A stretch of DNA of 64,000 bases from Bradyrhizobium sp. ISRA464. Lineage in GTDB: Bacteria > Pseudomonadota > Alphaproteobacteria > Rhizobiales > Xanthobacteraceae. The notes below the pieces were generated by a model that was not told the origin of the DNA, did not search any database, and saw nothing but the letters and a program-made list of their open reading frames with translations. Below are positions 25,415-33,286 of this stretch, one piece after another. A program made the translations under genes and the position numbers. Location: assembly GCF_029910095.1 (NCBI RefSeq), contig NZ_CP094526.1, positions 2,604,001-2,668,000 of the forward strand, read 5' to 3'. Numbering within the stretch: position 1 is the first letter of the stretch; each line of letters begins with the position of its first letter.

Positions 25415-27118
25415 ATGGCTGACGGACTTCGCAAGGGACTGACAAGCTATGGTGACGCCGGTTTCTCGCTGTTCCTGCGCAAGGCCTTCATCAAGGCGAT
25501 GGGCTATTCGGACGATGCGCTCAATCGCCCGATCGTCGGCATCACCAACACGTACAGTGACTACAATCCCTGCCACGGCAACGTTCCGCAGATCATCGAA
25601 GCGGTGAAGCGCGGCGTGATGCTGTCGGGCGCGATGCCGTTCGTGTTCCCGACGATTTCGATCGCCGAAAGCTTCGCGCATCCGACCTCGATGTATCTGC
25701 GCAATCTGATGGCGATGGACACCGAGGAAATGATCCGCGCGCAGCCGATGGATGCCGTGGTCGTGATCGGCGGCTGCGACAAGACCTTGCCGGCGCAGAT
25801 CATGGCGGCCGTCAGCGCCGATCTGCCGACCGTCGTGATTCCGGTCGGGCCGATGGTGGTCGGCCACCACAAGGGTGAGGTACTTGGCGCCTGCACCGAT
25901 TGCCGCAGGCTGTGGGCCAAATATCGTGCGGGCGAGATCGACGACAACGAGATCGAGGCGGTGAACGGCCGTCTCGCGCCCTCGGTGGGCACCTGCATGG
26001 TGATGGGCACGGCCTCCACCATGGCCTGCATCACGGAGGCGCTCGGCCTGTCGCTGCCGATGAGCGCGACGATCCCGGCGCCGCACGCCGAACGCTTCCG
26101 GTCCGCGGAAGCCAGCGGCCGCGTCGCGGCGGCGATGGCGAAATCCAAGGGACCGAAGCCGAGCGAGATCCTGACCCCGGCCTCGTTCCGTAATGCACAG
26201 ATCGTCATGCAAGCGATCGGCGGCTCGACCAACGGGCTCATTCATCTGACCGCCATCGCCAACCGTACGCCCCACAAGATCGATCTCGAGGCGTTCGACA
26301 AGCTCGGCCGCGAGGTGCCGGTGCTGGTCGACCTGAAGCCTTCTGGCGAGCACTATATGGAGCATTTCCATCATGCCGGCGGCGTGCCGAAGCTGATGGC
26401 GCAGCTCGGTGATCTCATCGATCTCGATGCCAAGACCATCACCGGCCAGACCTTGCGCGAGGTCGTTGCCGGAGCGGAGGAGGTGCCGGGCCAGGATGCG
26501 ATCCGTCCCAAGGCCAATCCGATCAAGTCCGAAGGCGCGATGGCGATCCTGCACGGCAACCTTGCGCCGCGCGGCGCCGTGATCAAGCAGTCGGCGGCGA
26601 GCCCGAAGCTGCTGCAACATACCGGCAAGGCGGTGGTGTTCGAGTCCGTCGAGGACATGACGCTGCGGGTCGACGATCCCGCGCTGGAGGTGACGGCTGA
26701 CGACGTGCTGGTGCTGCGCAACGCCGGTCCCAAGGGCGCGCCGGGCATGCCGGAGGCCGGTTACCTGCCGATCCCGAAGAAGCTCGCGCGGGCCGGCGTC
26801 AAGGACATGGTCCGCATCTCCGATGCCCGCATGAGCGGCACCGCGTTCGGCACCATCGTACTGCACATCACGCCGGAGGCCGCGGTCGGCGGCCCGCTGG
26901 CGCTGGTGAAGAACGGCGACATGATCAGGCTCGATGTCGCCAGGCGCAGCATCGACCTCCTGGTTGATGAAGCCGAATTGCAAAAGCGCCGCGCCGCGCT
27001 GGCGCCGGCCGCGACACCGGGCTGGGCCAAGCGCGGTTATGCGCATCTCTTCAACGAGACCATCCTGCAGGCCGACGAAGGCTGCGATTTCGACTTCATG
27101 CGCGCCAAGGGCAAGTAA
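25415..27118 (+). CDS. IlvD/Edd-family sugar-acid dehydratase
   Basis: A 567-residue iron-sulfur dehydratase of the dihydroxy-acid/phosphogluconate/aldonate dehydratase family. Likely Fe-S cysteines are C53 (NPCHGN), C121 (GGCDKT) and C194 (GTCMVMGTA). The catalytic C-terminal region includes SDARMSGTAFGT. This length and the GACTDCRRLW stretch match the pentonate/hexonate dehydratase branch more than biosynthetic IlvD. ATG 25415 has AGGGAAA upstream. It follows the uronate-dehydrogenase and lactonase genes, fitting dehydration of a sugar acid to a 2-keto-3-deoxy acid. Involvement in branched-chain amino-acid synthesis is less likely given the context. Confidence 0.9.
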   Translation: MADGLRKGLTSYGDAGFSLFLRKAFIKAMGYSDDALNRPIVGITNTYSDYNPCHGNVPQIIEAVKRGVMLSGAMPFVFPTISIAESFAHPTSMYLRNLMAMDTEEMIRAQPMDAVVVIGGCDKTLPAQIMAAVSADLPTVVIPVGPMVVGHHKGEVLGACTDCRRLWAKYRAGEIDDNEIEAVNGRLAPSVGTCMVMGTASTMACITEALGLSLPMSATIPAPHAERFRSAEASGRVAAAMAKSKGPKPSEILTPASFRNAQIVMQAIGGSTNGLIHLTAIANRTPHKIDLEAFDKLGREVPVLVDLKPSGEHYMEHFHHAGGVPKLMAQLGDLIDLDAKTITGQTLREVVAGAEEVPGQDAIRPKANPIKSEGAMAILHGNLAPRGAVIKQSAASPKLLQHTGKAVVFESVEDMTLRVDDPALEVTADDVLVLRNAGPKGAPGMPEAGYLPIPKKLARAGVKDMVRISDARMSGTAFGTIVLHITPEAAVGGPLALVKNGDMIRLDVARRSIDLLVDEAELQKRRAALAPAATPGWAKRGYAHLFNETILQADEGCDFDFMRAKGK

Positions 27119-27127
27119 GCCGGCCTG

Positions 27128-27958
27128 TTACTTCGACTTGCTGGTGAACTTCTTCACCGCGACGCGGAACTCCTCCGTGTTCATGCAGCCGATGATCGCG
27201 TCGCGCTCGGCGTCGAGCTGCGCCTCGATCGGCGTGGTCGGCGCCTGATGGATCAGCGCCTTGGTGGCGGCGAGCCCGGCGGGCGCGTTCTGCGCCAGCC
27301 GCAGCGCGAATTCCCGCGTGGCCGCCTTCAACTCGACGGCAGGCACGACCTTGGCGACCAGCCCCCATTGCTGGGCCTGCTGCGCGTTAAAGCTGTCCTC
27401 GGCAAGCAAGATCTGCAGCGCGCGGCGCGGTCCCACGCTGGCGGCCAGGCCCACGGTGCCGCCGCCATCGGGCGAGACACCGATCTTGGCGTAGGCCGGC
27501 GTGAAGCGGGCGTCCTCGGCGGCAATGCAGAGGTCGGCGACGAAGGCGAGCGACAGGCCGGCGCCGGCGGCCGAGCCGTGCACGCTTGCGAGCACCAGCT
27601 TGGGCATCCGCCGCAGCGTGGTGATGAAGGCATGGTAGTGCTTGAGCATCTCGCCGACGACGGGCGCAATGTTGTTGGCCTCGGCCGCCGCGCCGATGGT
27701 CTGCAAGTCGCCGCCGGCACAGAAGGCGCGGCCTTCGCCCTCGATCACCAGCACGCGGACGTCCCTGTTGGCCTCGACTTGCGCGCCGAGCTGCTCGAGT
27801 CTCTTCGCAATCGATATGTCGATCGCATTGAACGCGGCCGGCCGATTCAGCGTAATGGTGGCGACGGGACCGTCGATCCGGAGCAGGGCGGGTTCAGCGG
27901 CGGGGGTGGCGGCGGGGTCGGGCATATCGAAGACCTTGGGCTTGTTGTTTCCGGCCAT
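27128..27958 (-). CDS. Crotonase-family enoyl-CoA hydratase/isomerase
   Basis: A 276-residue crotonase fold with the oxyanion-hole stretches FCAGGDL (about 79-85) and VHGSAAGAG (127-134). The two glutamates of true hydratases are not present: the first position aligns with S136 (GLSLA) and the second with the FTPAYAKIG stretch. A PaaG-like aspartate is present at D164 (VSPDGGGT). This favours an isomerase-type reaction on acyl-CoA. It has a 20-residue polar N-terminal extension. It converges on the dehydratase gene with nine bases between stops and appears monocistronic. Confidence 0.88.
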   Translation of the reverse strand: MAGNNKPKVFDMPDPAATPAAEPALLRIDGPVATITLNRPAAFNAIDISIAKRLEQLGAQVEANRDVRVLVIEGEGRAFCAGGDLQTIGAAAEANNIAPVVGEMLKHYHAFITTLRRMPKLVLASVHGSAAGAGLSLAFVADLCIAAEDARFTPAYAKIGVSPDGGGTVGLAASVGPRRALQILLAEDSFNAQQAQQWGLVAKVVPAVELKAATREFALRLAQNAPAGLAATKALIHQAPTTPIEAQLDAERDAIIGCMNTEEFRVAVKKFTSKSK

Positions 27959-28136
27959 TTAAGTCCCTGGCGGGACAGGTGGCAATCCGGGTCGGGCGTT
28001 TCGGCGCCCTGATTTGGCGGAGACCCCCTTGCGTCGGCGCGAGCCATGAGGCCAAATGGCGCCCGCCTTCGGTACGCAGACACGAGCGCTGTGGGGACGG
28101 GGCAAGCAAGCTAACATCGACAGAGAGGAAAACGGC

Positions 28137-28178
28137 ATGGGTCACTCCTGCTCGCTCGTATCTGGGTTGTTCCGATGA
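28137..28178 (+). CDS. Putative 13-codon leader ORF
   Basis: ATG 28137 is preceded by GAGAGGAAAA and opens a 13-codon frame (MGHSCSLVSGLFR). Its TGA overlaps the ATG of the ferredoxin reductase (ATGA). The reductase has no ribosome-binding site of its own, so this tiny ORF probably couples translation into it. The peptide itself has no recognisable feature. Confidence 0.45.
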   Translation: MGHSCSLVSGLFR

Positions 28179-29395
28179 CGACGGGTCCGGTCATCATCGT
28201 CGGCGCGGGGCACGCCGGCTTCCAACTCGCCGCGTCGCTGCGCCAGGGCGGCTTCGCCGAGCGCATTGTGCTGCTCAACGATGAGGGGCATCTGCCGTAT
28301 CAGCGGCCGCCGCTGTCGAAGGCCTATCTGAAGGGAACCGGCGGGCCCGACAGCCTGATGTTCCGGCCCGACAAGTTCTACCAGGACAACCGGATCGAGC
28401 TGGTCACCGATCGCGCCCATGCGGTCGATCGTCATGTGCGGAAAGTGACGCTCGGCTCCGGCAGCTTGCTCGACTACGGCCATCTGGTGTTCGCGACTGG
28501 TGCGCGGAACCGGCTGCTCGACATTCCGAACGCCAGGCTCGACGCAGTGCGATATCTGCGCACGCTCGACGAGAGCGAGGCGCTGCGCCATCTGCTCGCG
28601 CCGGGCATGCGCGTTGTCGTCATCGGCGCAGGCTTCATCGGGCTCGAATTCGCCGCCACCGCGCGCGGCAAGGGCCTCGAGGTCGACGTGGTAGAGCTGG
28701 CTTCGCGCGTGATGGCGCGGGCCGTGACAGCGGAAATCTCCGAGTTCTCGCAGTCCCGGCACACGGCAGCCGGAATCCGCATCCACCTCGGCGTCCAGGT
28801 GACCGGCATCGAGGCCGATGGCGCCAAGGTCACCGGCGTCAGCCTGAGCAACGGCACGCACGTCCCCGCCGATCTCGTCGTGGTCGGCGTCGGCGTGCTG
28901 CCGAATGTCGAGCTCGCCGCGGAGGCCGGGCTGCCGGTGGCATCCGGCATCATCGTCGACGAGTATCTGGCGACTGCCGATCCCAACATCTCCGCGATCG
29001 GCGATTGCGCGCTCTACACCAGCAAGCGCTTCGGCGGATCGCTGCGGCTGGAGTCGGTGCAGAACGCGACCGACCATGCGCGCTGTGTGGCGTCGCGGCT
29101 GACCGGCAAGAACGAGGTCTATGACGGCTTGCCGTGGTTCTGGAGCGACCAGGGCCCCGACAAGCTGCAGATGGCCGGCCTCACCACCGGTTACGACCGC
29201 GTCGTGGTGCGCGGCGACCGCGCGCAGGGCCAGTTCTCGGCGTTCTGCTACCGCGGCGATACGCTGCTCGGCATCGAATCGGTCAACCGCGCCGGCGATC
29301 ACATGTTCGGCCGCCGGCTGCTCGGCGCGGGCGGTTCGATCACGCCGGAGCAGGCGGCGGATACGAGTTTCGATCTGAAGAGCGCGCTTTCCTGA
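28175..29395 (+). CDS. NADH-dependent ferredoxin/redoxin reductase (FAD), CYP199-partner type
   Basis: A 406-residue two-dinucleotide-fold flavoprotein. The FAD motif is VGAGHAGFQLA (9-19), the HLPYQRPPLSKAYL stretch is diagnostic for the putidaredoxin/palustrisredoxin-reductase group, the NAD motif is VIGAGFIGLEFAA, and ISAIGDC marks the FAD ribityl site. Overall it resembles the R. palustris reductase that reduces the [2Fe-2S] ferredoxin of CYP199A P450s. It transfers electrons from NADH to a ferredoxin. No ferredoxin gene is adjacent; a P450 gene lies 18 kb away at 47815 and could be a partner, but nothing in the sequence proves it. Confidence 0.93.
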   Translation: MTTGPVIIVGAGHAGFQLAASLRQGGFAERIVLLNDEGHLPYQRPPLSKAYLKGTGGPDSLMFRPDKFYQDNRIELVTDRAHAVDRHVRKVTLGSGSLLDYGHLVFATGARNRLLDIPNARLDAVRYLRTLDESEALRHLLAPGMRVVVIGAGFIGLEFAATARGKGLEVDVVELASRVMARAVTAEISEFSQSRHTAAGIRIHLGVQVTGIEADGAKVTGVSLSNGTHVPADLVVVGVGVLPNVELAAEAGLPVASGIIVDEYLATADPNISAIGDCALYTSKRFGGSLRLESVQNATDHARCVASRLTGKNEVYDGLPWFWSDQGPDKLQMAGLTTGYDRVVVRGDRAQGQFSAFCYRGDTLLGIESVNRAGDHMFGRRLLGAGGSITPEQAADTSFDLKSALS

Positions 29396-29401
29396 CAGCC
29401 T

Positions 29402-29521
29402 CGTCCCGGCGAAGGCCCGGACCGATACTCCGCGGCCTGCGTTGTGAACGGGATCGTCGTTCCAGCGTTGCGCAACATTTGACATTCGTGGTTACGGGTC
29501 CCGGCCTTCGCCAGGACGACG
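29402..29521. repeat. Palindromic repeat family R9 overlapping the ribokinase 3-prime end
   Basis: The arms CGTCCCGGCGAAGGCCCGGACC (written here as CGTCCCGGCGAAGG plus CCCGGACC) and GGGTCCCGGCCTTCGCCAGG form a long palindrome. The right arm lies inside the ribokinase reading frame and encodes its last residues and stop at 29492. Confidence 0.85.
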
Positions 29522-30427
29522 TGGGGAGAGAGTGTCCTCCACCTCTTTCGCCGTCGGCATCGACGGCGCGGCGCCCATCCGCTGCACGCAGATCGAGGCG
29601 GCGACGTTGGCATAGGCGAGCGCATCGCGCAGCGGCTTGCCGATAGCGAGCTGCGAGGCGAGCGCGCCGACGAAACAATCGCCGGCGCCTGTGGTGTCGA
29701 CGGCCTTGACCTCGTGGCCCGGAATCAGCAGCGGCTGGCGCTCGACCAGCGCCAGCACGCCGCGCCTGCCGAGCGTGACGCAGACGATCTTGTCTGGCGC
29801 CAGGGCTCTTGCCGCTTCGGCGAAGCGCGCGGGCGCGTCGCTGTCGCGCAGCTCCATGCCGCTGAGGAAGCCGAGCTCGGTCTCGTTGAGGATCAGGATG
29901 TCGACGAGATCGAGCAGCACGGCGTCGGCCTTTTTCGCCGGCGCCGGATTGAGAACCGTGGTGGCGCCGGCGGCGCGGGCGCGTGCGAAGAAAGCCGCGA
30001 TCGCCGGTAGGGGAATCTCGAACTGGCTCACCGCGACGTCACCCTTGGCGAGAATAGGCGCTGCGACGTCGTCGGTATCGACCTTCGCGTTGGCGCCGGG
30101 CACCACCACGATGGTGTTGTCGGCATTGGCGATGGTGATGATCGCGGTGCCGGAATGGGTGCCGGGCGTATCTTTGACGAAGGCGAGGTCGACGCCTTGC
30201 GCGGCAAGGAAGGTCCTCAACTCCTGCCCGAACGCATCTGCTCCGAGCCGGCCGACCAGGGTGGTCGGCACGCCGAGCTTGGCCGATGCCACGGCCTGGT
30301 TGGCGCCCTTGCCGCCTGGGAAGTAGAGCACGGCATCACCGGCCACGGTTTCGCCGATCCGCGGATGGCGCTGCGCGGTCGCCACCACATCCATGTTGAT
30401 GCTGCCTGCGACGAAGACGCGCCGCAT
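29492..30427 (-). CDS. rbsK: Ribokinase (PfkB family)
   Basis: A 311-residue ribokinase. GSINMDVV and PGGKGANQAVA form the N-terminal signature, an NPAPAK stretch lies mid-protein, and the anion-hole/catalytic-base motif is DTTGAGDCF. It phosphorylates ribose or a related sugar or nucleoside in the cytoplasm. The last residues RRPGEGRDP and the stop codon come from an intergenic-type palindromic repeat, so the native C-terminus was probably replaced. It lies 22 bases downstream of another PfkB kinase and is almost certainly co-transcribed with it. A paired role in nucleoside or sugar salvage is possible. Confidence 0.92.
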   Translation of the reverse strand: MRRVFVAGSINMDVVATAQRHPRIGETVAGDAVLYFPGGKGANQAVASAKLGVPTTLVGRLGADAFGQELRTFLAAQGVDLAFVKDTPGTHSGTAIITIANADNTIVVVPGANAKVDTDDVAAPILAKGDVAVSQFEIPLPAIAAFFARARAAGATTVLNPAPAKKADAVLLDLVDILILNETELGFLSGMELRDSDAPARFAEAARALAPDKIVCVTLGRRGVLALVERQPLLIPGHEVKAVDTTGAGDCFVGALASQLAIGKPLRDALAYANVAASICVQRMGAAPSMPTAKEVEDTLSPRRPGEGRDP

Positions 30428-30449
30428 TGCTGTTTCCCCTAACTATCGA

Positions 30450-31343
30450 TCAGACCTTGATCTCGAACTCGCGCTTGACCGCCTCGATGTCGGCGAGCGA
30501 CGGCAGCCCGGCCTCGTTGCCGAGCTTCTGGATCTTGTAGGTCGATGCGGCGCGGGCGAACTCGAAATGCTCACGCCAGGATTTGCCGGGATTTGCGAGA
30601 TAGGAATAGATGTAGGCGCCGTGGAAGACGTCGCCGGCGCCGTTGGTGTCGATCACGCGCTCGCGCGAAATCGGCAGCGCCGGCAGGGTGCGTACCGCGC
30701 CCGCCTCGTCATACCAGAGCAGGCCGCGCTCGCCCATGGTGACGCCGCCGACGCGGCAGCCGCGGCCCCTGAGATAGTCGAGCATCTGCTCCGGCGTCTT
30801 GTCCATCTGCTCGCACAGGCGTTCGGCGACGATCGCGACATCAATGAACTCGAGCAGCTCGTGGGTGTTGGTGCGCAACCCGCCGCCGTCGAGCGAAGTC
30901 AAAATGCCGTCCTCGCGGCAGAGCTTTGCGTAGTGGATCGCGGCGTCCGGTTGGTGGCCGTCGATGTGCAGCGCGCGGCAGCCCTTCAGGTTGAGCAGCG
31001 GAAACGGATGGATGTGCCGGTCGTCGCGGCAGCGCACGATCGCGCGCTTGCCGTCCTTGGGCATGATGAAGGAGAGCGAGGAGGAGTTGACCTTGCGCGG
31101 ATGGAACGAGATGCCATACCTGTCGGCCATGTCCCAGAACATCCGCCCCAGCCAGTCATTGGCCATGGTGGCGATCAGGTCCGGCTCTATGCCAAGCTTG
31201 GCGCAGCAAAATGCCGCGGTCACGGCGTTGCCACCGAACGACACCGCGTAGGCGTCGGCGACGTGCTTGTCGTCGCCCGTCGGCATGTGGTCGGTGATGA
31301 AGGTGACGTCAATATAGGTCTGTCCGATGAAGAGAGCCTGCAT
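30450..31343 (-). CDS. PfkB-family carbohydrate kinase
   Basis: A 297-residue PfkB kinase. FGGNAVTAAFCCAKLG is the sugar-binding N-terminal motif, the catalytic motif is DTNGAGDVFHGAY, and a lid region rich in histidine (CRDDRHIHPFPLL) follows about residue 100. It is distant from ribokinase and closer to uncharacterised sugar kinases. It precedes rbsK with a 22-base gap, forming a two-gene kinase operon. No transporter or regulator is adjacent, so substrate remains open (a furanose or modified sugar is likely). Confidence 0.9.
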   Translation of the reverse strand: MQALFIGQTYIDVTFITDHMPTGDDKHVADAYAVSFGGNAVTAAFCCAKLGIEPDLIATMANDWLGRMFWDMADRYGISFHPRKVNSSSLSFIMPKDGKRAIVRCRDDRHIHPFPLLNLKGCRALHIDGHQPDAAIHYAKLCREDGILTSLDGGGLRTNTHELLEFIDVAIVAERLCEQMDKTPEQMLDYLRGRGCRVGGVTMGERGLLWYDEAGAVRTLPALPISRERVIDTNGAGDVFHGAYIYSYLANPGKSWREHFEFARAASTYKIQKLGNEAGLPSLADIEAVKREFEIKV

Positions 31344-31389
31344 TCGCTTTCCGTCGTGGCTTGGTGTGGTCCCGGCCGGTGGTCCAGAC

Positions 31390-31485
31390 TAGAGCATTTT
31401 CGGTCCTGATTGAAATCAGAACCAAAGCTCCAGATTCTTCGTCTTCTTCACGTGAAGCGGTGTCCACTTCGCTCGAAAACGCTCT
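31390..31485. repeat. Dispersed repeat family R5, copy 2
   Basis: Lies in the 331-base gap between the kinase operon start and the VOC gene. It contains TAGAGCATTTTCGG, GATTGAAATCAGAACC, GTGAAGCGGTGTCCACTTCG and CTCGAAAACGCTCT, matching copies at 3326 and 49142 in inverted order. The rest of the gap (31486-31674) shows no feature beyond presumed promoters. Confidence 0.7.
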
Positions 31486-31674
31486 GGTACCGCTGGTCGG
31501 GCGATATCGCTGAAAATATTCGCAACCCTGCCTGATTTGCGGGTAGAGATGAAGCGGGAGCACGGATTGATGGCCGTTCTGGCATTCGGCATAACGGCCG
31601 GCCGCGCTCCGCGGTTCCGGGTTGCAGCGTAAGGAGAACACAATGACGGCAAAATCGGGGAGGCGGCGGCGGCC

Positions 31675-32523
31675 ATGATCAGCGGTCTCGATCACGTCGT
31701 CGTCCTGACCGGCGACATTGCCGCTGCCGGCGCCGCCTATGAGACGCTGTTTGCGCGCGCGCCCGCCTGGCGCAACAGCGGCGACGGCGCGGACCGTGTG
31801 CTGTTCACGCTCGACAACACGACGCTGGAACTGATGGCGCCGCGCGGCGACGATGCTGTCGCACAGCGCGTCCGCAGCGCACTTGCCACGCAGGGCGAAG
31901 GGTTGGCGAGCCTCTGCTTCCGCACCAATGATATTGCGAAGATGCATCGCCGGCTCGACCGCCTGGCGCTGAAGCCCGAGCCCGTCGCCGAGGTCGAAAG
32001 CCGCGACGAGATCAGCGGCGCCGTGCTGTCGTGGCGACGCACGCGGGCCGCGACCGACGCGACGCGAGGCATCCGCATGTTCTTCCTCGAGCGGGAAAAG
32101 GAGCGGCCGCTGTCTGTGCGCACCACGCCGGCCTCGATCACCGCGATGGATCATGTGGTGGTCTCCACCGCCGATCCGGAACGCGCCGCCGCGCTGTATG
32201 GCGCGCGGCTTGGGCTCGACATGGCGCTCGACCGCTCGCATCCGGATTGGGGCCGGCTGATGTTCTTCCGCTGCGGCGAGCTGATCGTCGAGGTCACGCA
32301 CAAGCCAGGCAAGGCCGATGCCGATGCGCCGGACCGGCTGCGCGGCATCTGCTGGCGTGTCGCCGATATCGACGCCACGCATGCGCGGCTCGTTGCCGCC
32401 GGCGTCGACGTCTCCGAGGTGCGCACCGGCCGCAAGCCCGGCACCAAGGTGATGACGGTGCGCAGTGGCACCTGTGGCGTGCCGACACTTCTGGTGCAGC
32501 CTTCGCCGGGCAGGAGCGAGTAA
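31675..32523 (+). CDS. Tandem VOC (glyoxalase-like) domain protein
   Basis: A 282-residue protein of two vicinal-oxygen-chelate modules. Domain 1 begins GLDHVVVLTGDI (about 4-15) and domain 2 begins AMDHVVVSTADP (about 156). Each ends in a pattern with a possible metal glutamate (LELMAP and LIVEVTH). Two half-sites form the usual VOC metal cup. Members include extradiol dioxygenases, lyases and resistance proteins; none is indicated here. It diverges from the PfkB operon and is followed 34 bases later by structured element copy B in the same sense. Confidence 0.87.
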   Translation: MISGLDHVVVLTGDIAAAGAAYETLFARAPAWRNSGDGADRVLFTLDNTTLELMAPRGDDAVAQRVRSALATQGEGLASLCFRTNDIAKMHRRLDRLALKPEPVAEVESRDEISGAVLSWRRTRAATDATRGIRMFFLEREKERPLSVRTTPASITAMDHVVVSTADPERAAALYGARLGLDMALDRSHPDWGRLMFFRCGELIVEVTHKPGKADADAPDRLRGICWRVADIDATHARLVAAGVDVSEVRTGRKPGTKVMTVRSGTCGVPTLLVQPSPGRSE

Positions 32524-32557
32524 GGCGAGTTCGTTGCGTCGTGCCTGAATCATACGT

Positions 32558-33038
32558 TCGCAGTCTCGCGGCGCACTGCGTCCGAGGTTTGCTTGTCTTT
32601 CCGCCCTCTCTTGAGCAGAGGGCGCAGGGAAAGCCGGTGCCGATCGCACCCATGGGCCCGGTGCAACAAAAAAGCACCGGGGGTAGGACCACAGGTGAAA
32701 CCGGAGCAATCCCGGCTTTCCCTGCGCGATGGTTTTACGGCTTATACGTGCTCTCCCCGGCGAGACTGGGCTTTGTTGTCACCGTCATCAGCAAGAGATC
32801 TTGCCCCTTGCTGATGAGACACCTGCCACTAGGGCGTCAGGCCTGCACGACTTCACCGTCCGCGTTACACGTGCTCGTCAGTCACGCAATCGGCGTCCAC
32901 CGCATCTCGACCCGACACTCGTGACGATCGCGAAGCGCCCCTCAGGCGGGTGAGACGGGCTATTCATACACTGAGTTGCATTTCTGTAAAACAGAAATAT
33001 TTTATGCGCGCGGCCTTGCGCCGTCGGGCAACTCAGTG
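32558..33038 (+). ncRNA. Structured repeat element, copy B (possible 3-prime RNA element)
   Basis: A 481-base element on the plus strand, second copy of the one at 17258-17740. It shows the GCCCTCT/AGAGGGC hairpin, arms CGCAGGGAAAGCCGG and CCGGCTTTCCCTGCG, and an inner stem CCCGGTGC/GCACCGGG that differs from copy A at three positions, all compensated. It also has an additional perfect eleven-base hairpin (TCATCAGCAAG with CTTGCTGATGA) absent from copy A, and the terminal IR CACTGAGTTGC/GCAACTCAGTG around a TTTCTG hairpin. It starts 34 bases after the VOC stop in the same sense. Short ORFs across it are not credible genes. Confidence 0.6.
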
Positions 33039-33062
33039 CCAAGGGGCGCGTCTCCATCCATC

Positions 33063-33204
33063 CGTCGTTCCGGGGCTCGCCAACGGGTCCGCGCAACGTG
33101 CGGCCCGATGACAGGCTCCGCGAGGACCCGGAATCCATTTCATCCGCAAATCGTGTGGCTTGATGGATTCCGGGGCGCACCAAGAGGCGCGCCCCGGAAT
33201 GATG
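33063..33204. repeat. Palindromic repeat family R6
   Basis: Arms CGTCGTTCCGGGGC and GCGCCCCGGAATGATGG, with inner blocks ACCCGGAATCCATT and GATGGATTCCGGG. Together with element B it fills the 763-base gap before the TetR gene. The last 80 bases before that gene show only presumed promoter sequence. Confidence 0.75.
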
Positions 33205-33286
33205 GAGAGAGCAGGCGTTTCAAACGCCAGGATGACGCTCGGACTTTCACCTCACGATCATCACAACATTCATTCTCAAACGCTGC

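Noticed and set aside
32790-32825. CTGATGAG in element copy B, reminiscent of a hammerhead ribozyme core
   Set aside because: The required GAAAC strand and flanking stems are absent, and the block is not conserved in copy A; it is one arm of a local hairpin.
32031-32953. Plus-strand ORFs of 297 and 74 codons running through the VOC 3-prime end and element B
   Set aside because: Out of frame with the VOC domains, and the shared peptide with copy A simply reflects nucleotide identity of the repeat.
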